51,067 nt of DNA from Bacteroidales bacterium (GCA_012510445.1 JAAZIA010000018.1:1-51067), one strand, 5' to 3'. Shown: positions 17,075 to 26,017, counted from the first letter of the stretch. Program-made: numbers and translations. The notes: a model not told the origin generated them from the letters alone.

Positions 17075-18883
17075 CTATTTTAAAGCTTGTTCCATTTTAC
17101 TAATCACCGTAACGGCTCTTTCAAAAATTCTTTCTTTCTCTAACTGGCCCGGATCCGGTGCGTAACGCGCAAACTCACAAGACTCAATAAGGCGTGTATA
17201 GTCGTCAATCAGCGACTCATCTACCTGGCGTTCTCTTAGTATTTCTTCTATACGTTCTCTGGAACTATCCGCTTGCGATAAGGCCAGCTTATCGGCTATG
17301 TATCCCCACAACGCCCGGTTTAATTCTTCATAATACCCTTCAAACCTTTGTTGTTTCATGTATTCTCCGGCTGTTTTTAACCGTGCCCTGGCCACCTTGT
17401 TCGCCCTGCTGTTTCTAACCCTTACTGCATCGCTTCTGCGTTCCCTCCTTTTGTTCAGCCCCAGGTAAGCCATACCGGATCCCACCAGAATCGCAAACAA
17501 GGCAAGGTAATAGTACATACTCCCCGTATAACAAGAACCTTTTTTGTTCCATACAGGCCGGGAGGTGTAAATATACCTGATATCTTGCCCCAAACTTTCT
17601 ACACTTCTTCTGTGAGCAGTAGGAGGATACATACCGGTATACACTCCGATTTCCGTACTCTTGCTCACTTCTATGACTAAAGGATTGCTGCGAAGCGTTT
17701 TATACTGTCTTGCTGCAATGTCGTAATACGTAAATTCAACGGGACTGATGGTAAAGGCTCCGTGACTTCTGGGAATGACCGGATATTCAAATGTTTTTGA
17801 TCCGGAAAACGTACCTTCTGTACTACGGAAATTGTCGGTTATTTTAGCATCATACACTTCAAAGTCGGGAGGAAATTGTACCACAGGCGTTTCCAACAAA
17901 TTGATATTGCCTTCTCCTGTAATGGTAACATATAGAGAAACGGCATCATGAGCACTTACAGAGTCTTTTCCCAACATGGTTTGTAACGAATACTTACCTA
18001 CTGCTCCCTTAAATGAGGCCGGTGCTCCGACAGGTAAATCTCTTACGGTTACTGTTACCGGTGGTGCCACCACACGTTTTCTGACCGTCTGGTAGGTATC
18101 AAAAAATTCATCCAGCAAAGATTGACCTCTTCTGGTATTGCGAACCTGAATAACACAGACAATCTCTGAAGGATCAATGCGGATGTTACCGGTTTGTTGT
18201 GGCAATAGCACATAACTTCTTAATGTAGCCGTTTGGTAAATTTCTCCTCCTACATTTTCACGTTGCCATTCTATTTGATGAGGTGCATATACTTCTTGGC
18301 TCCAGAATCCGTTGAATTCCGGAAAACGAACATCTTCAGCTCCCGCCACGTTTACACGTGTATACAATTTAAGTGTTGCCGTTAGCGGTTCTCCTTTTAC
18401 AACTCTACTTTTGCTCACCGACAAGCGTAAAAACACGTCTTCATCGGCTATACTCGCAGTGGCTGTTGCAGGCTCTTCTTTCCGTTCACGCACTGCTTTA
18501 TCTGCACTTTGTATTACCTCTACGGTTACCGGACGTGTTTTATAGGTTACGTTATCAGAAACAATAGAAGCTTCATCAATAGTAAATTTCCCCGGTTCCC
18601 TAGCCTCCAGAATATACGTATAACTAATGGAACGACTTTGTGTTCGGCGTCCATTGATATATTCCATCCTATTCATGGTGGATGTAGTAGGCCCGGCTAA
18701 AACAGTGAAATTTTGAATTTGTGGCGGATGGAACGTCTCATGAGGCAAATCCGTGGCTGTAAAAACTAAGCGAAACCTCTCGCCCGTAGCAACCACCCCG
18801 GGTACCTCAATAGTAAACTGACCTTGTGCGTGGGCTTGCACAAAGCTTAAAACACTCAATATGGTTATGACAATTCTTTTCAT
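17075..18883 (-). CDS. batD: BatD: periplasmic beta-domain protein of the Bat operon
   Basis: A 602-residue protein with a signal peptide (1-20, ending QAHAQ), a long array of beta-sandwich-like domains (about 22-430), one membrane helix near 440-465, and a cytoplasmic helical C-terminus rich in charged residues. The start FTIEVPGVVATGERFRLVF and the repeated features (LLPQQTGNIRI, PRSHGAFTISPVEFTYYD) are typical BatD. It probably acts as the periplasmic partner of the VWA proteins BatA and BatB. The frame is open to a GTG two codons further upstream (18889), but the ATG at 18883 directly precedes the signal sequence KRIVITILSVLSFVQA. Confidence 0.92.
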   Translation of the reverse strand: MKRIVITILSVLSFVQAHAQGQFTIEVPGVVATGERFRLVFTATDLPHETFHPPQIQNFTVLAGPTTSTMNRMEYINGRRTQSRSISYTYILEAREPGKFTIDEASIVSDNVTYKTRPVTVEVIQSADKAVRERKEEPATATASIADEDVFLRLSVSKSRVVKGEPLTATLKLYTRVNVAGAEDVRFPEFNGFWSQEVYAPHQIEWQRENVGGEIYQTATLRSYVLLPQQTGNIRIDPSEIVCVIQVRNTRRGQSLLDEFFDTYQTVRKRVVAPPVTVTVRDLPVGAPASFKGAVGKYSLQTMLGKDSVSAHDAVSLYVTITGEGNINLLETPVVQFPPDFEVYDAKITDNFRSTEGTFSGSKTFEYPVIPRSHGAFTISPVEFTYYDIAARQYKTLRSNPLVIEVSKSTEIGVYTGMYPPTAHRRSVESLGQDIRYIYTSRPVWNKKGSCYTGSMYYYLALFAILVGSGMAYLGLNKRRERRSDAVRVRNSRANKVARARLKTAGEYMKQQRFEGYYEELNRALWGYIADKLALSQADSSRERIEEILRERQVDESLIDDYTRLIESCEFARYAPDPGQLEKERIFERAVTVISKMEQALK

Positions 18884-18898
18884 GAACACCTTTGTGTT

Positions 18899-20593
18899 TT
18901 ACCAATTTTTTCCTGACCGTACCGGAACGGCAATCTTTGCTTTTTCTTTTTGAATTTTTTCTTGTGTCTCTCTTTCTTTCTGTTGCATAGCTTCCAGGAT
19001 TTGTTGAGCCGCTTGTGGGGTAATGGCAGGTGGGTCTTGATTTTGATCTTGGTCCTTGTCCTGATCCTGATCTTGATCCTGATCTTGATCTTGATCCTGG
19101 TCTTGGTTTTGGTCCTTGTCTTGGTCCTGATCTTGGCTCTGGTCCTGGTCCTGTTGGTTTTGTAGCATCTTCTGAGCGTATGCCAGGTTGGCTTTCGTTT
19201 CCATATCTTCCGGCCTTTGACGTAAAGAGTTTTTGTAAGCCTCTATGCTTTGTAAATATTCCTGGTCGCTCAGGTGAAAGTTTCCGGAATTATGCCAGGC
19301 ATCTGCCTTCTGTGTTACTTTCTGCAAGGAATCCGGGACGGTTTGCATAACCGTGGCTGCCTGCTGATGGTTACCTGTCAGATGAAGCGCATTTGCCATG
19401 TTGTACCTTGCTTTTAAAGAAGTCGTGTCTTTCGTTATTGCTCGTTGGTAATCCAATAATGCTTTCTCTAAATTATCTTTACGAAATGCCTTGTTTCCGG
19501 CACGGATGTCTTTTTTGTCTGCCTGAGCAGCAGCTGTCATAGAAAATCCTGTGAAAACCAGAAAACACACCACAGTTTTTGTAAAGATATCAAAACTTTT
19601 AAAGCGCCTTCCTTTGCGCTCTCCAATCCACACTTCCAGCAAAAAGAAAAACAGAGCTATTCCAAAGAAGTACATATACTGTTCATTAAAATCCTCAAAA
19701 ATCACAGATTGAAACTCTTGTTCATCCATTTTCCTGACTTCGTCTATAATTCCTTGAAGACCAAAGTCTGAGTTACCTGCCCTTACATACAAACCTCCTC
19801 CTGCAGCAGCTACGTCTATTAGTGTTTTTTCATCCAGTTTGGTTACTACGGTATTTCCCTCTTCATCTTTAAGCAACAATCCGTCTGCCATAGGTATAGG
19901 TTTACCCGTTTCCGAACCAATGCCAATGCAGTGTACCGTAACTCCCTGTCCGGCAGCCTCTTTAGCTGCTACAACGGGATCGTCTTCATGGTTTTCTCCA
20001 TCCGATATAATGACCAACGCTCTGCTATGGGGAGCATCCAGACTAAAGCTTCGTATAGCAGTAACTATGGCCTGTCCAATGGCTGTCCCCTGTCTGGGAA
20101 CAGAGCCTGTGTTGATAGTATTTAAGAACACTTTGGCACTCACATAGTCTGTGGTAACCGGTAACTGTACAAAAGCTTCTCCTGCAAAAATAATCAACCC
20201 AATCCTGTCACGACCCAGATTATCTACCAGACGCGATACGGCCAATTTAGCCCGCTCCAGCCTGTTGGGAGAATAATCCTCGGCCAGCATAGAATTAGAT
20301 ACATCCAGCGCAATGATAATTTCCACACCAGTACGTTTCATTTCCTTAACACGCGCACCGGTTTGTGGCCTTGCCAAGCCCAAAGCAAAAAAGAGCAGAC
20401 CTAAAGCAAACAAAGAAATTTTCAGCCATCCTCTACGAGGCGAAACGGTAGGCATAAGGGGTTTTAACAACCTTAGATCTCCAAATTTCTTAAGCATCCT
20501 TTTTCCGTAACTCCTATACAATCCATACAGTACAAATAGTAACGGAAGGGTTGCAATAATCCATAAATATTGTGGCTGAGCTATTTGTATCAT
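18899..20593 (-). CDS. BatB-BatC fusion: VWA membrane protein joined to a TPR protein
   Basis: One uninterrupted frame of 564 residues holds what are two genes (batB, batC) in Bacteroides fragilis. The N-terminal half is BatB: helices at about 6-26 and 56-73, then a von Willebrand A domain with an intact MIDAS motif DVSNS (97-101), then a helix near 308-323. A second hydrophobic run follows at about 339-357 (TKTVVCFLVFTGFSMTAAAQA), which looks exactly like a signal peptide of BatC, now internal. After it come TPR repeats (about 362-475), a Gln-Asp repeat tract (about 480-520) and a charged helical tail. The true start is the ATG at 20593; a TTG two codons earlier is also open. It abuts batA. 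Confidence 0.9.
   Translation of the reverse strand: MIQIAQPQYLWIIATLPLLFVLYGLYRSYGKRMLKKFGDLRLLKPLMPTVSPRRGWLKISLFALGLLFFALGLARPQTGARVKEMKRTGVEIIIALDVSNSMLAEDYSPNRLERAKLAVSRLVDNLGRDRIGLIIFAGEAFVQLPVTTDYVSAKVFLNTINTGSVPRQGTAIGQAIVTAIRSFSLDAPHSRALVIISDGENHEDDPVVAAKEAAGQGVTVHCIGIGSETGKPIPMADGLLLKDEEGNTVVTKLDEKTLIDVAAAGGGLYVRAGNSDFGLQGIIDEVRKMDEQEFQSVIFEDFNEQYMYFFGIALFFFLLEVWIGERKGRRFKSFDIFTKTVVCFLVFTGFSMTAAAQADKKDIRAGNKAFRKDNLEKALLDYQRAITKDTTSLKARYNMANALHLTGNHQQAATVMQTVPDSLQKVTQKADAWHNSGNFHLSDQEYLQSIEAYKNSLRQRPEDMETKANLAYAQKMLQNQQDQDQSQDQDQDKDQNQDQDQDQDQDQDQDQDKDQDQNQDPPAITPQAAQQILEAMQQKERETQEKIQKEKAKIAVPVRSGKNW
19034..19157. repeat. Low-complexity hexamer tract coding for Gln-Asp repeats
   Basis: About 120 bases made of variants of CTGATC, TTGATC and TTGGTC (plus strand) encode an alternating Gln-Asp tract with occasional Lys, Asn or Ser in the batBC product. 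The 6-base unit codes for two residues, so gain or loss of units would keep the frame. The tract lies between the TPR domain and the C-terminal charged helix. BatC proteins often have acidic or Gln-rich tails, so the composition is not itself new. Confidence 0.9.
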
Positions 20594-20599
20594 AGACAA

Positions 20600-21589
20600 T
20601 TAAGGTATTCTTCTTAAAACAATCCAGCGTATCAAAAATTCCAGAGCTAGAGCCAATAACGCAGTCAAAGCAAAAAACATAAATAATTCTTTATAAACGG
20701 GAAAAGAATCTACCAACGTTTTGCTTTTTTCCATTTTGTTAATCTGGCTGTAAATAGACATAAGCTTAGTATTATCGGTTGCCCTAAAATACTCACCTCC
20801 TGTCATCTCTGCAATCTGTTCCAACAATTCTTCATCAATCTCTACCGGCATTTGTTGTATTTGTACTCCATAGGGAGTCATGACCGGATAGGGAGCCATT
20901 CCACGTGCGCCTACCCCAATGGTATACACCCGTACTCCGTACGTGCGAGCAATTTCAGCCGCTGTTAACGGAGTTACTTCCCCTCTGTTATTTACTCCGT
21001 CTGTAAGTAGGATGGCCACCCGGCTTACAGCATCAGAATCTTTAAGACGAGCAACGGCTGTTGCCAGCCCGTTACCAATAGCTGTTCCGTCTTCAATCCA
21101 TCCCGTCTGCACCTCTTTCATCATATTTATTAACGTAACGCGGTCTGTGGTAAGCGGACATTGTGTATAAGATTCTCCCGCAAAGACCACAATTCCCATC
21201 CTGTCTGTAGGTCGTTCTGCAATAAATTGAATGGCTATATCTTTTGCTGCCGCAATTCTGTCCGGATGAAAGTCACGGGCCAACATAGAAGAAGACACGT
21301 CAATGACCAGCATGATATCAATTCCCTCTGTAGTAGTAGTTTCGTAATCGGAGGAAGAACGCGGACGTGCCATAGCCAGGATCAAAGCCGCCAGTGCAAT
21401 CAACCGTAAAGCAAACGGTACATGGTTTAGTACTTTCTTAAAAGATCCCTTAGTTGTCTTAAAAGGAAGCAGGGTGGAAACCTGAAGCGAAGGGGAACTC
21501 TTTCCTTTCCATTCTTTATAGATATACCAAGCCGCTAAAGGGATCAGCAACAATAATAAAAACAGAAGCCGCGGATATTCAAAAAACAT
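20600..21589 (-). CDS. batA: BatA: VWA-domain membrane protein of the Bat operon
   Basis: A 329-residue inner-membrane protein: helices at about 6-22 and 58-75, a VWA domain with MIDAS motif DVSSS at 97-101 plus the downstream TDRVT and LLTDGVNNRGE elements, and a C-terminal helix near 304-322. VWA domains of this type bind a metal ion and a partner protein, commonly regulated by a MoxR AAA+ ATPase. It is followed directly by the batBC fusion with no gap, and preceded by the membrane-protein gene 21601-22614 with 11 bases between. Confidence 0.94.
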   Translation of the reverse strand: MFFEYPRLLFLLLLLIPLAAWYIYKEWKGKSSPSLQVSTLLPFKTTKGSFKKVLNHVPFALRLIALAALILAMARPRSSSDYETTTTEGIDIMLVIDVSSSMLARDFHPDRIAAAKDIAIQFIAERPTDRMGIVVFAGESYTQCPLTTDRVTLINMMKEVQTGWIEDGTAIGNGLATAVARLKDSDAVSRVAILLTDGVNNRGEVTPLTAAEIARTYGVRVYTIGVGARGMAPYPVMTPYGVQIQQMPVEIDEELLEQIAEMTGGEYFRATDNTKLMSIYSQINKMEKSKTLVDSFPVYKELFMFFALTALLALALEFLIRWIVLRRIP

Positions 21590-21600
21590 AACGTGTTTAC

Positions 21601-22614
21601 TTATTCTTCTTTAGTTTCTTCCTCTTCCTTCACTACAGTATGAACTACAAAATGTATGGCTTTTAATAGCGCCTCTTCATTTTCATCATGGGAAGGAGTG
21701 TATTTTGCAAATTTGGCCAAATCTCCTGTTGTAAGCATAGAGGAAAGCTTGCCTAAGACCTCTTCCGTAAGCAAGGCATCTTTGCTTTGTTCTGACCGTA
21801 AAGAAGCAAGCATTTCTGCCGAGGTTTGCTCCATAGCCTGTATCCCCCACCTTCCTTTCAGGTACAATCGTAAGGTATCTGTAAGGAGAGTATAGTATGG
21901 TTTTGCCTTTTGTTTCTTCCAAAGTTCCTGTTCTTTGATGGCCTTAAGTACTTTAAGAGCCGCAACGTGCGGTGGGTCTTTAGGTTTGCCGAGGCCAAAG
22001 ATGGGTAAATTGTCCCTGCGCCTTTTAACAATCTGGATTAGCAACAAAACAACACCTGTCAAAACCAACAATCCGGCTGCCATAGTCAGCAGCTCTGTCC
22101 ATGTAACAGGATAGCGCATTTGCGGCTTAATCCCGTAAGGTTCATAAGAGGTAGTATCTATGGGTATGGTATTTACATACAAATCCGGTCCCTTGAACCA
22201 TAACGTATCTGTTGTACCGTCCTTTTTTGTAAGGTAAACAGGCATATGAGGCAACTGGTAAGAGCCACTATCAAAAGAGGTTATGAGTATTTTTGCAGTA
22301 ATATTTTCCACACGCCTTCTGCGTATTACAGAATCCAACTTCAACCGTGAAAGAGCCTCTATACCTTCTGTAACATCAAAAGGAGGATCCGGAAAAGTAG
22401 CAGTTTCAATTTTTTTATCCTTCCAGCTGTCTTTTGGCAAACTCATCTGCCACCAAACTTGATCTCCAATAAGGATGCTGTCTTTTTCCAAAACTGACTC
22501 TAGGCCCACTGCCCCTTCTTTTTGGACAGGCTGCTGTGCAATAACAGCTGCCGGCCAAAGTATAAAAGATATGGTGCATCCCAGAAAAATAAGTAGAAGT
22601 TTACGTTTTCCCAT
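21601..22614 (-). CDS. Bat-operon membrane protein of unknown function
   Basis: A 337-residue protein present between the DUF58 and batA genes, as in other Bacteroidota. It has a signal sequence (1-27, ending VIAQQ), a periplasmic beta-rich region (about 30-160, SVLEKDSILIGDQVWWQMSLP), a single membrane helix (174-196) and a cytoplasmic C-terminal region of helices (203-330) with an acidic tail. The architecture mirrors a short BatD, and the cytoplasmic part (LYLKGRWGIQAMEQTSAEML) recalls DUF4381-type proteins found with VWA/MoxR systems. It probably joins the periplasmic side to the VWA complex; no catalytic motif is visible. Confidence 0.75.
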   Translation of the reverse strand: MGKRKLLLIFLGCTISFILWPAAVIAQQPVQKEGAVGLESVLEKDSILIGDQVWWQMSLPKDSWKDKKIETATFPDPPFDVTEGIEALSRLKLDSVIRRRRVENITAKILITSFDSGSYQLPHMPVYLTKKDGTTDTLWFKGPDLYVNTIPIDTTSYEPYGIKPQMRYPVTWTELLTMAAGLLVLTGVVLLLIQIVKRRRDNLPIFGLGKPKDPPHVAALKVLKAIKEQELWKKQKAKPYYTLLTDTLRLYLKGRWGIQAMEQTSAEMLASLRSEQSKDALLTEEVLGKLSSMLTTGDLAKFAKYTPSHDENEEALLKAIHFVVHTVVKEEEETKEE

Positions 22615-22616
22615 AA

Positions 22617-23498
22617 TTAAGCCCTGCTTTTAAAAAGTCGGATTAACGGTTGCACATAATCCTGATCTGTTGCAATCTTAACATGATCTACTCTATATTT
22701 TGTAAGAAGTTCTTTTATACGCTCCTGCCCTATTTGGTACCATTGCGCATAGGCTTCTCTCACTTTTTTCCGAGAAGTATCTACCCACTGTTCTGCGGCT
22801 GTTTCTGCATCTGTCATTCGTACCAACCCTACGTTGGGAAGCTCTGTTTCTCTAAAATCATAGATTTGTATAGCCGCCAGATCGTGTTTGTTGACAGCAA
22901 TTTTTAATGCTTCCTCAAAACGCGGACGGTTATCGGTGCCTACGTCCACCAGATCTGACAGAAGGAATGCTGTACAACGTTTTTTTATGGCATTCGTTAG
23001 AAAACGAAGGGCTTCAGAGATATCGGTTCCTTTGCTTTCCGGCTCAAATTCCAGCATCTCGCGTATAATACGCAACAAGTGAGACCTTCCTTTTTTAGGC
23101 GGAATGAATTTCTCAACCCTATCACTAAAAAATAAAGCACCTACTTTATCGTTATTTATTGATGCTGAAAAACTTAGTACAGCCGCTACTTCTGCCAGCA
23201 GCTCTTTTTTCAATTTTTCCCTTGTCCCAAACCAGCGGGAACCACTAACGTCTATGAGTAACACCACTGTCAGCTCTCGTTCTTCCTCAAAAATTTTTAT
23301 ATAAGGAGTATTCATTCTGGCAGTAACGTTCCAATCCATATTCCTCACATCGTCTCCAAACTGATATTCACGTACCTCGCTGAACGCCATCCCTCTTCCT
23401 TTATAAGCAGAATGGTATTCTCCTGCAAAGATCTGACGGGACAGTCCCCGGGTTTTGATCTCTATTTTTCGTACGTTTTTGAGTAAATCGTTAGTCAT
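22617..23498 (-). CDS. DUF58 family protein of the MoxR/Bat cluster
   Basis: A 293-residue cytoplasmic protein of the DUF58 family, which has a VWA-like fold. The family signature VREYQFGDDVRNMDWNVTAR is at 42-61 and a MIDAS-like DVSGS at 83-87. There is no membrane helix; longer DUF58 members have two N-terminal ones, so this is the short form common in Bacteroidota Bat operons. It is thought to work with the MoxR ATPase as a client or adaptor, but direct evidence is sparse. It follows moxR by 8 bases and precedes the next gene by 2. Confidence 0.92.
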   Translation of the reverse strand: MTNDLLKNVRKIEIKTRGLSRQIFAGEYHSAYKGRGMAFSEVREYQFGDDVRNMDWNVTARMNTPYIKIFEEERELTVVLLIDVSGSRWFGTREKLKKELLAEVAAVLSFSASINNDKVGALFFSDRVEKFIPPKKGRSHLLRIIREMLEFEPESKGTDISEALRFLTNAIKKRCTAFLLSDLVDVGTDNRPRFEEALKIAVNKHDLAAIQIYDFRETELPNVGLVRMTDAETAAEQWVDTSRKKVREAYAQWYQIGQERIKELLTKYRVDHVKIATDQDYVQPLIRLFKSRA

Positions 23499-23506
23499 GA
23501 TAGTCT

Positions 23507-24499
23507 CTACGGCACTTCAACGGCATTTATGATGGAAGTAATGATGTCCTCCGAGACTATATTTTCTGCCTCGGCCTGGTAGGTAAGCCCAATCCTGTGA
23601 CGCAATACCTCATAGGCAACGGCGCGAACATCTTCCGGTATTACATAACCACGACGCCGGATAAAAGCATAAGCTTTAGAAGCCAGAGCCAGGGAAATGC
23701 TGGCTCGTGGCGATGAACCGTATGCAATCATGGGTTTGAGTTCGGCCAATTGGTAATTTTCCGGCTCACGGGTAGCAAATACAAGGTCCACAATGTACCG
23801 TTCAATTTTTTCGTCCATGTAAACTTCTCTTACTACTTCACGGGCTTTTCGTATATCTGCCGGTTTTAGAACCTGAGCTGCTGTAGGAAACTCCCCGGAA
23901 TTGTTCATGCGAATGATCAATTTTTCCTCTTCTTTTTTAGGATAATCTACAATGACCTTAAGCATAAAACGATCCACCTGAGCTTCCGGTAACGGGTACG
24001 TTCCTTCTTGTTCTATGGGGTTCTGTGTGGCCAGCACCAAAAAGGGCTCCGGTAAAGGGAAAGTGTGTTCTCCAATGGTGACCTGTCTTTCTTGCATAGC
24101 TTCCAGAAGAGCCGATTGTACTTTTGCCGGAGAACGGTTAATTTCGTCTGCCAAAATAAAATTTGCAAATATGGGTCCCTTTTTCACCTGAAACTCTTCC
24201 GTACGCTGGCTGTAGATAAGCGTTCCTATCAAGTCTGCCGGTAATAAATCCGGTGTAAATTGGATGCGGCTGAAATCCGCATCTATAACACTAGCCAATG
24301 TCCTTATAGCTAAGGTTTTAGCCAGCCCAGGCACGCCTTCAAGCAACAGGTGGCCGTTTGCCAGAAGGCCTATCAGCAGGCTTTCTACCAGCTGCTTCTG
24401 TCCAACAATTACTTTACTCATTTCCAGAGTCATGATATCAACAAAAGCGCTTTCCCGCTGAATCCTTTCATTCAACTCTTTAATGTTTACGGTTTCCAT
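23507..24499 (-). CDS. MoxR-family AAA+ ATPase
   Basis: A 330-residue AAA+ chaperone-like ATPase that leads the Bat array. Walker A is GVPGLAKT at 55-62, Walker B ILADEINR at 115-122, and sensor/Arg-finger elements appear in LATQNPIEQEGTYPLPEAQVDRF. MoxR proteins remodel or load metal onto VWA-domain partners, here presumably DUF58, BatA and BatBC. The frame is open 12 codons upstream to 24535, but the ATG at 24499 (METVNIKELN) fits homologues and leaves room for the promoter. It is divergent from truA; a -7 box at 24546-24553 would give a leader of about 40 bases. Confidence 0.95.
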   Translation of the reverse strand: METVNIKELNERIQRESAFVDIMTLEMSKVIVGQKQLVESLLIGLLANGHLLLEGVPGLAKTLAIRTLASVIDADFSRIQFTPDLLPADLIGTLIYSQRTEEFQVKKGPIFANFILADEINRSPAKVQSALLEAMQERQVTIGEHTFPLPEPFLVLATQNPIEQEGTYPLPEAQVDRFMLKVIVDYPKKEEEKLIIRMNNSGEFPTAAQVLKPADIRKAREVVREVYMDEKIERYIVDLVFATREPENYQLAELKPMIAYGSSPRASISLALASKAYAFIRRRGYVIPEDVRAVAYEVLRHRIGLTYQAEAENIVSEDIITSIINAVEVP

Positions 24500-24536
24500 A
24501 TTATTTGGTTTACAATTCGGTTTTGGTTTTTTCAAT

Positions 24537-24544
24537 TATATTTG
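24537..24544 (+). promoter_or_regulatory. -7 promoter element for truA
   Basis: TATATTTG matches TAnnTTTG exactly, 17 bases before the truA ATG. It is one base away from the moxR -7 box on the other strand. Confidence 0.5.
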
Positions 24545-24545
24545 T

Positions 24546-24553
24546 CAAAGATA
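24546..24553 (-). promoter_or_regulatory. -7 promoter element for the moxR-bat-ftsK array
   Basis: The minus strand reads TATCTTTG, an exact TAnnTTTG match. It is back to back with the truA box, so RNA polymerase could occupy only one at a time. This is the only good promoter candidate seen for the ten-gene array, although internal promoters cannot be excluded. Confidence 0.5.
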
Positions 24554-24561
24554 CATCCTTT

Positions 24562-25341
24562 ATGCGTTATTTTATTCACTTGTCCTTTAACGGCACACAT
24601 TACCACGGCTGGCAAATTCAAAAAAACGCACCCAGTATACAGGCTTCTATTGAAGAAGCCCTTAGTCGTATATTGGGCAGTGCCACTGTTGTAACCGGAT
24701 GTGGCCGTACAGACACGGGTGTTCACGCTAAAGATTTCCGAGCACATTTTAATTACTCCGGAAACTCCCTTGACTGCGAAGTATTAACCTACAAATTAAA
24801 TGCCATATTACCCCGTGACATTTATATTTTCAACATTTTCCCCGTTCCGGAAGATATGCATGCCCGTTTTCATGCCACCGGCAGAACGTACAGGTATTTT
24901 GTCCGACAAAACAAAGAGCCTTTTCTAAATAACGTGTCGGCAGCTCCAGGAACGTATTCAACCCCACAGCCCAATATGGAGCTTATGAACCAAGCCGCTG
25001 CAGCATTGGTGGGAACACACGATTTCACAAGCTTCTCTAAACTTCATTCCAAAACGGTTACCAACCTATGTACAGTAAAAGAAGCTTTCTGGTTTACCGA
25101 AGTTCCGGAATTTGCCCTGGAGCCTTTCTTTGTTTTTCAGGTTACTGCCAATCGTTTTCTTAGAGATATGGTTCGTTGTATGGTTGGAACACTTCTGGAA
25201 ATTGGCAAAAAGAAAAAACCCGTGGAATGGATTTTGCAGTTAATGAAAGAAAAAAACCGTTCCTTTGCAGGTCATTCCGTACCTGCTGAAGGCTTATTCT
25301 TATGGAAAGTTACTTATGATAACCTTAAAACAGTAAACTAA
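24562..25341 (+). CDS. truA: tRNA pseudouridine(38-40) synthase
   Basis: TruA (259 residues) converts uridines 38, 39 and 40 in the tRNA anticodon arm to pseudouridine. The N-terminus RYFIHLSFNGTHYHGWQIQ is the family start, and the catalytic aspartate is Asp51 in GRTDTGVHA. RTYRYFV and NRFLRDMVRCMVGTLLEIG are the other conserved blocks. The frame stays open 19 codons upstream (to 24505), but that region is the divergent promoter and the encoded residues are not TruA-like. The tolQ-like gene begins 1 base after its stop, so the trio that follows is probably cotranscribed. Confidence 0.96.
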   Translation: MRYFIHLSFNGTHYHGWQIQKNAPSIQASIEEALSRILGSATVVTGCGRTDTGVHAKDFRAHFNYSGNSLDCEVLTYKLNAILPRDIYIFNIFPVPEDMHARFHATGRTYRYFVRQNKEPFLNNVSAAPGTYSTPQPNMELMNQAAAALVGTHDFTSFSKLHSKTVTNLCTVKEAFWFTEVPEFALEPFFVFQVTANRFLRDMVRCMVGTLLEIGKKKKPVEWILQLMKEKNRSFAGHSVPAEGLFLWKVTYDNLKTVN

Positions 25342-25342
25342 T

Positions 25343-26011
25343 ATGTTGCAAATTGTACTTCAAACAGAGGCCATTGCAGATGCCTCTACCTCTATCTCGC
25401 TGTTGTCTATGGCAGCAAAAGGCGGTTGGCTTATGCTTGTTTTACTTGCCTTGTCCGTTGTGGCAGTATATATTTTTGGAGAACGCTTGGTTGTGTTAAG
25501 AAAAGCAGCCAAAGTAGATGAGAACTTTATGAACAACATCAAAGAGCATATATACGATGGAAAAGTCCAGTCTGCCATTCATTTATGTGAAAACAAAAAT
25601 ACCATTACAGCACGACTCATTGGAAAGGGTCTGCAAAACATAGGTCGTCCCCTTGCAGACATTAAATCTGCCATTGAAAACGTAGGAAGCATAGAGGTAG
25701 CACGTCTTGAAAAAGGGCTTCCCGTATTGGCTTCTATTGCCGGAGGAGCTCCCATGGTTGGTTTTTTGGGAACGGTTATTGGTATGATAAAAGCCTTCTA
25801 TAATATGTCTATGGCCGGCAACAACATTGATATCACTCTCCTGTCCGAAGGGATTTACATTGCTATGGTCACAACGGTAGGAGGATTAATGATAGGTATC
25901 CCTGCCTATTTTGCATATAATTATTTAGCTTCACGTATCGGGTCTATTGTCAACTCTATGGAAAAAAACACCTTGGATTTTCTGGACCTGCTGCAAGAGC
26001 CTTTAAAGTAG
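25343..26011 (+). CDS. MotA/TolQ/ExbB proton channel family protein
   Basis: A 222-residue inner-membrane protein with three helices (about 28-46, 125-147, 168-192) in the TolQ/ExbB pattern. Helices 2 and 3 hold the family core GGAPMVGFLGTVIGMIKAFYNM and IAMVTTVGGLMIGIPAYFAYNY. It forms the pentameric stator that converts proton-motive force into movement of a periplasm-spanning partner. ExbB versus TolQ cannot be settled by sequence alone. The following genes are an ExbD/TolR-type and a TonB-like protein, making a complete motor unit. Confidence 0.93.
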   Translation: MLQIVLQTEAIADASTSISLLSMAAKGGWLMLVLLALSVVAVYIFGERLVVLRKAAKVDENFMNNIKEHIYDGKVQSAIHLCENKNTITARLIGKGLQNIGRPLADIKSAIENVGSIEVARLEKGLPVLASIAGGAPMVGFLGTVIGMIKAFYNMSMAGNNIDITLLSEGIYIAMVTTVGGLMIGIPAYFAYNYLASRIGSIVNSMEKNTLDFLDLLQEPLK

Positions 26012-26017
26012 AAAAGA

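Noticed and set aside
19034-19157. Repeat array as CRISPR
   Set aside because: Units are only 6 bases with no spacers, and the tract is in frame inside batBC. It is a coding low-complexity tract.
18950-19350. Plus-strand open frames rich in Leu/Ile/Val or Asp/Pro opposite batBC
   Set aside because: These are products of the hexamer repeat read on the other strand. There is no start context or domain.
24505-24561. Longer TruA start
   Set aside because: The upstream codons cover the divergent promoter boxes, while RYFIHLSFNGT is the normal family N-terminus.
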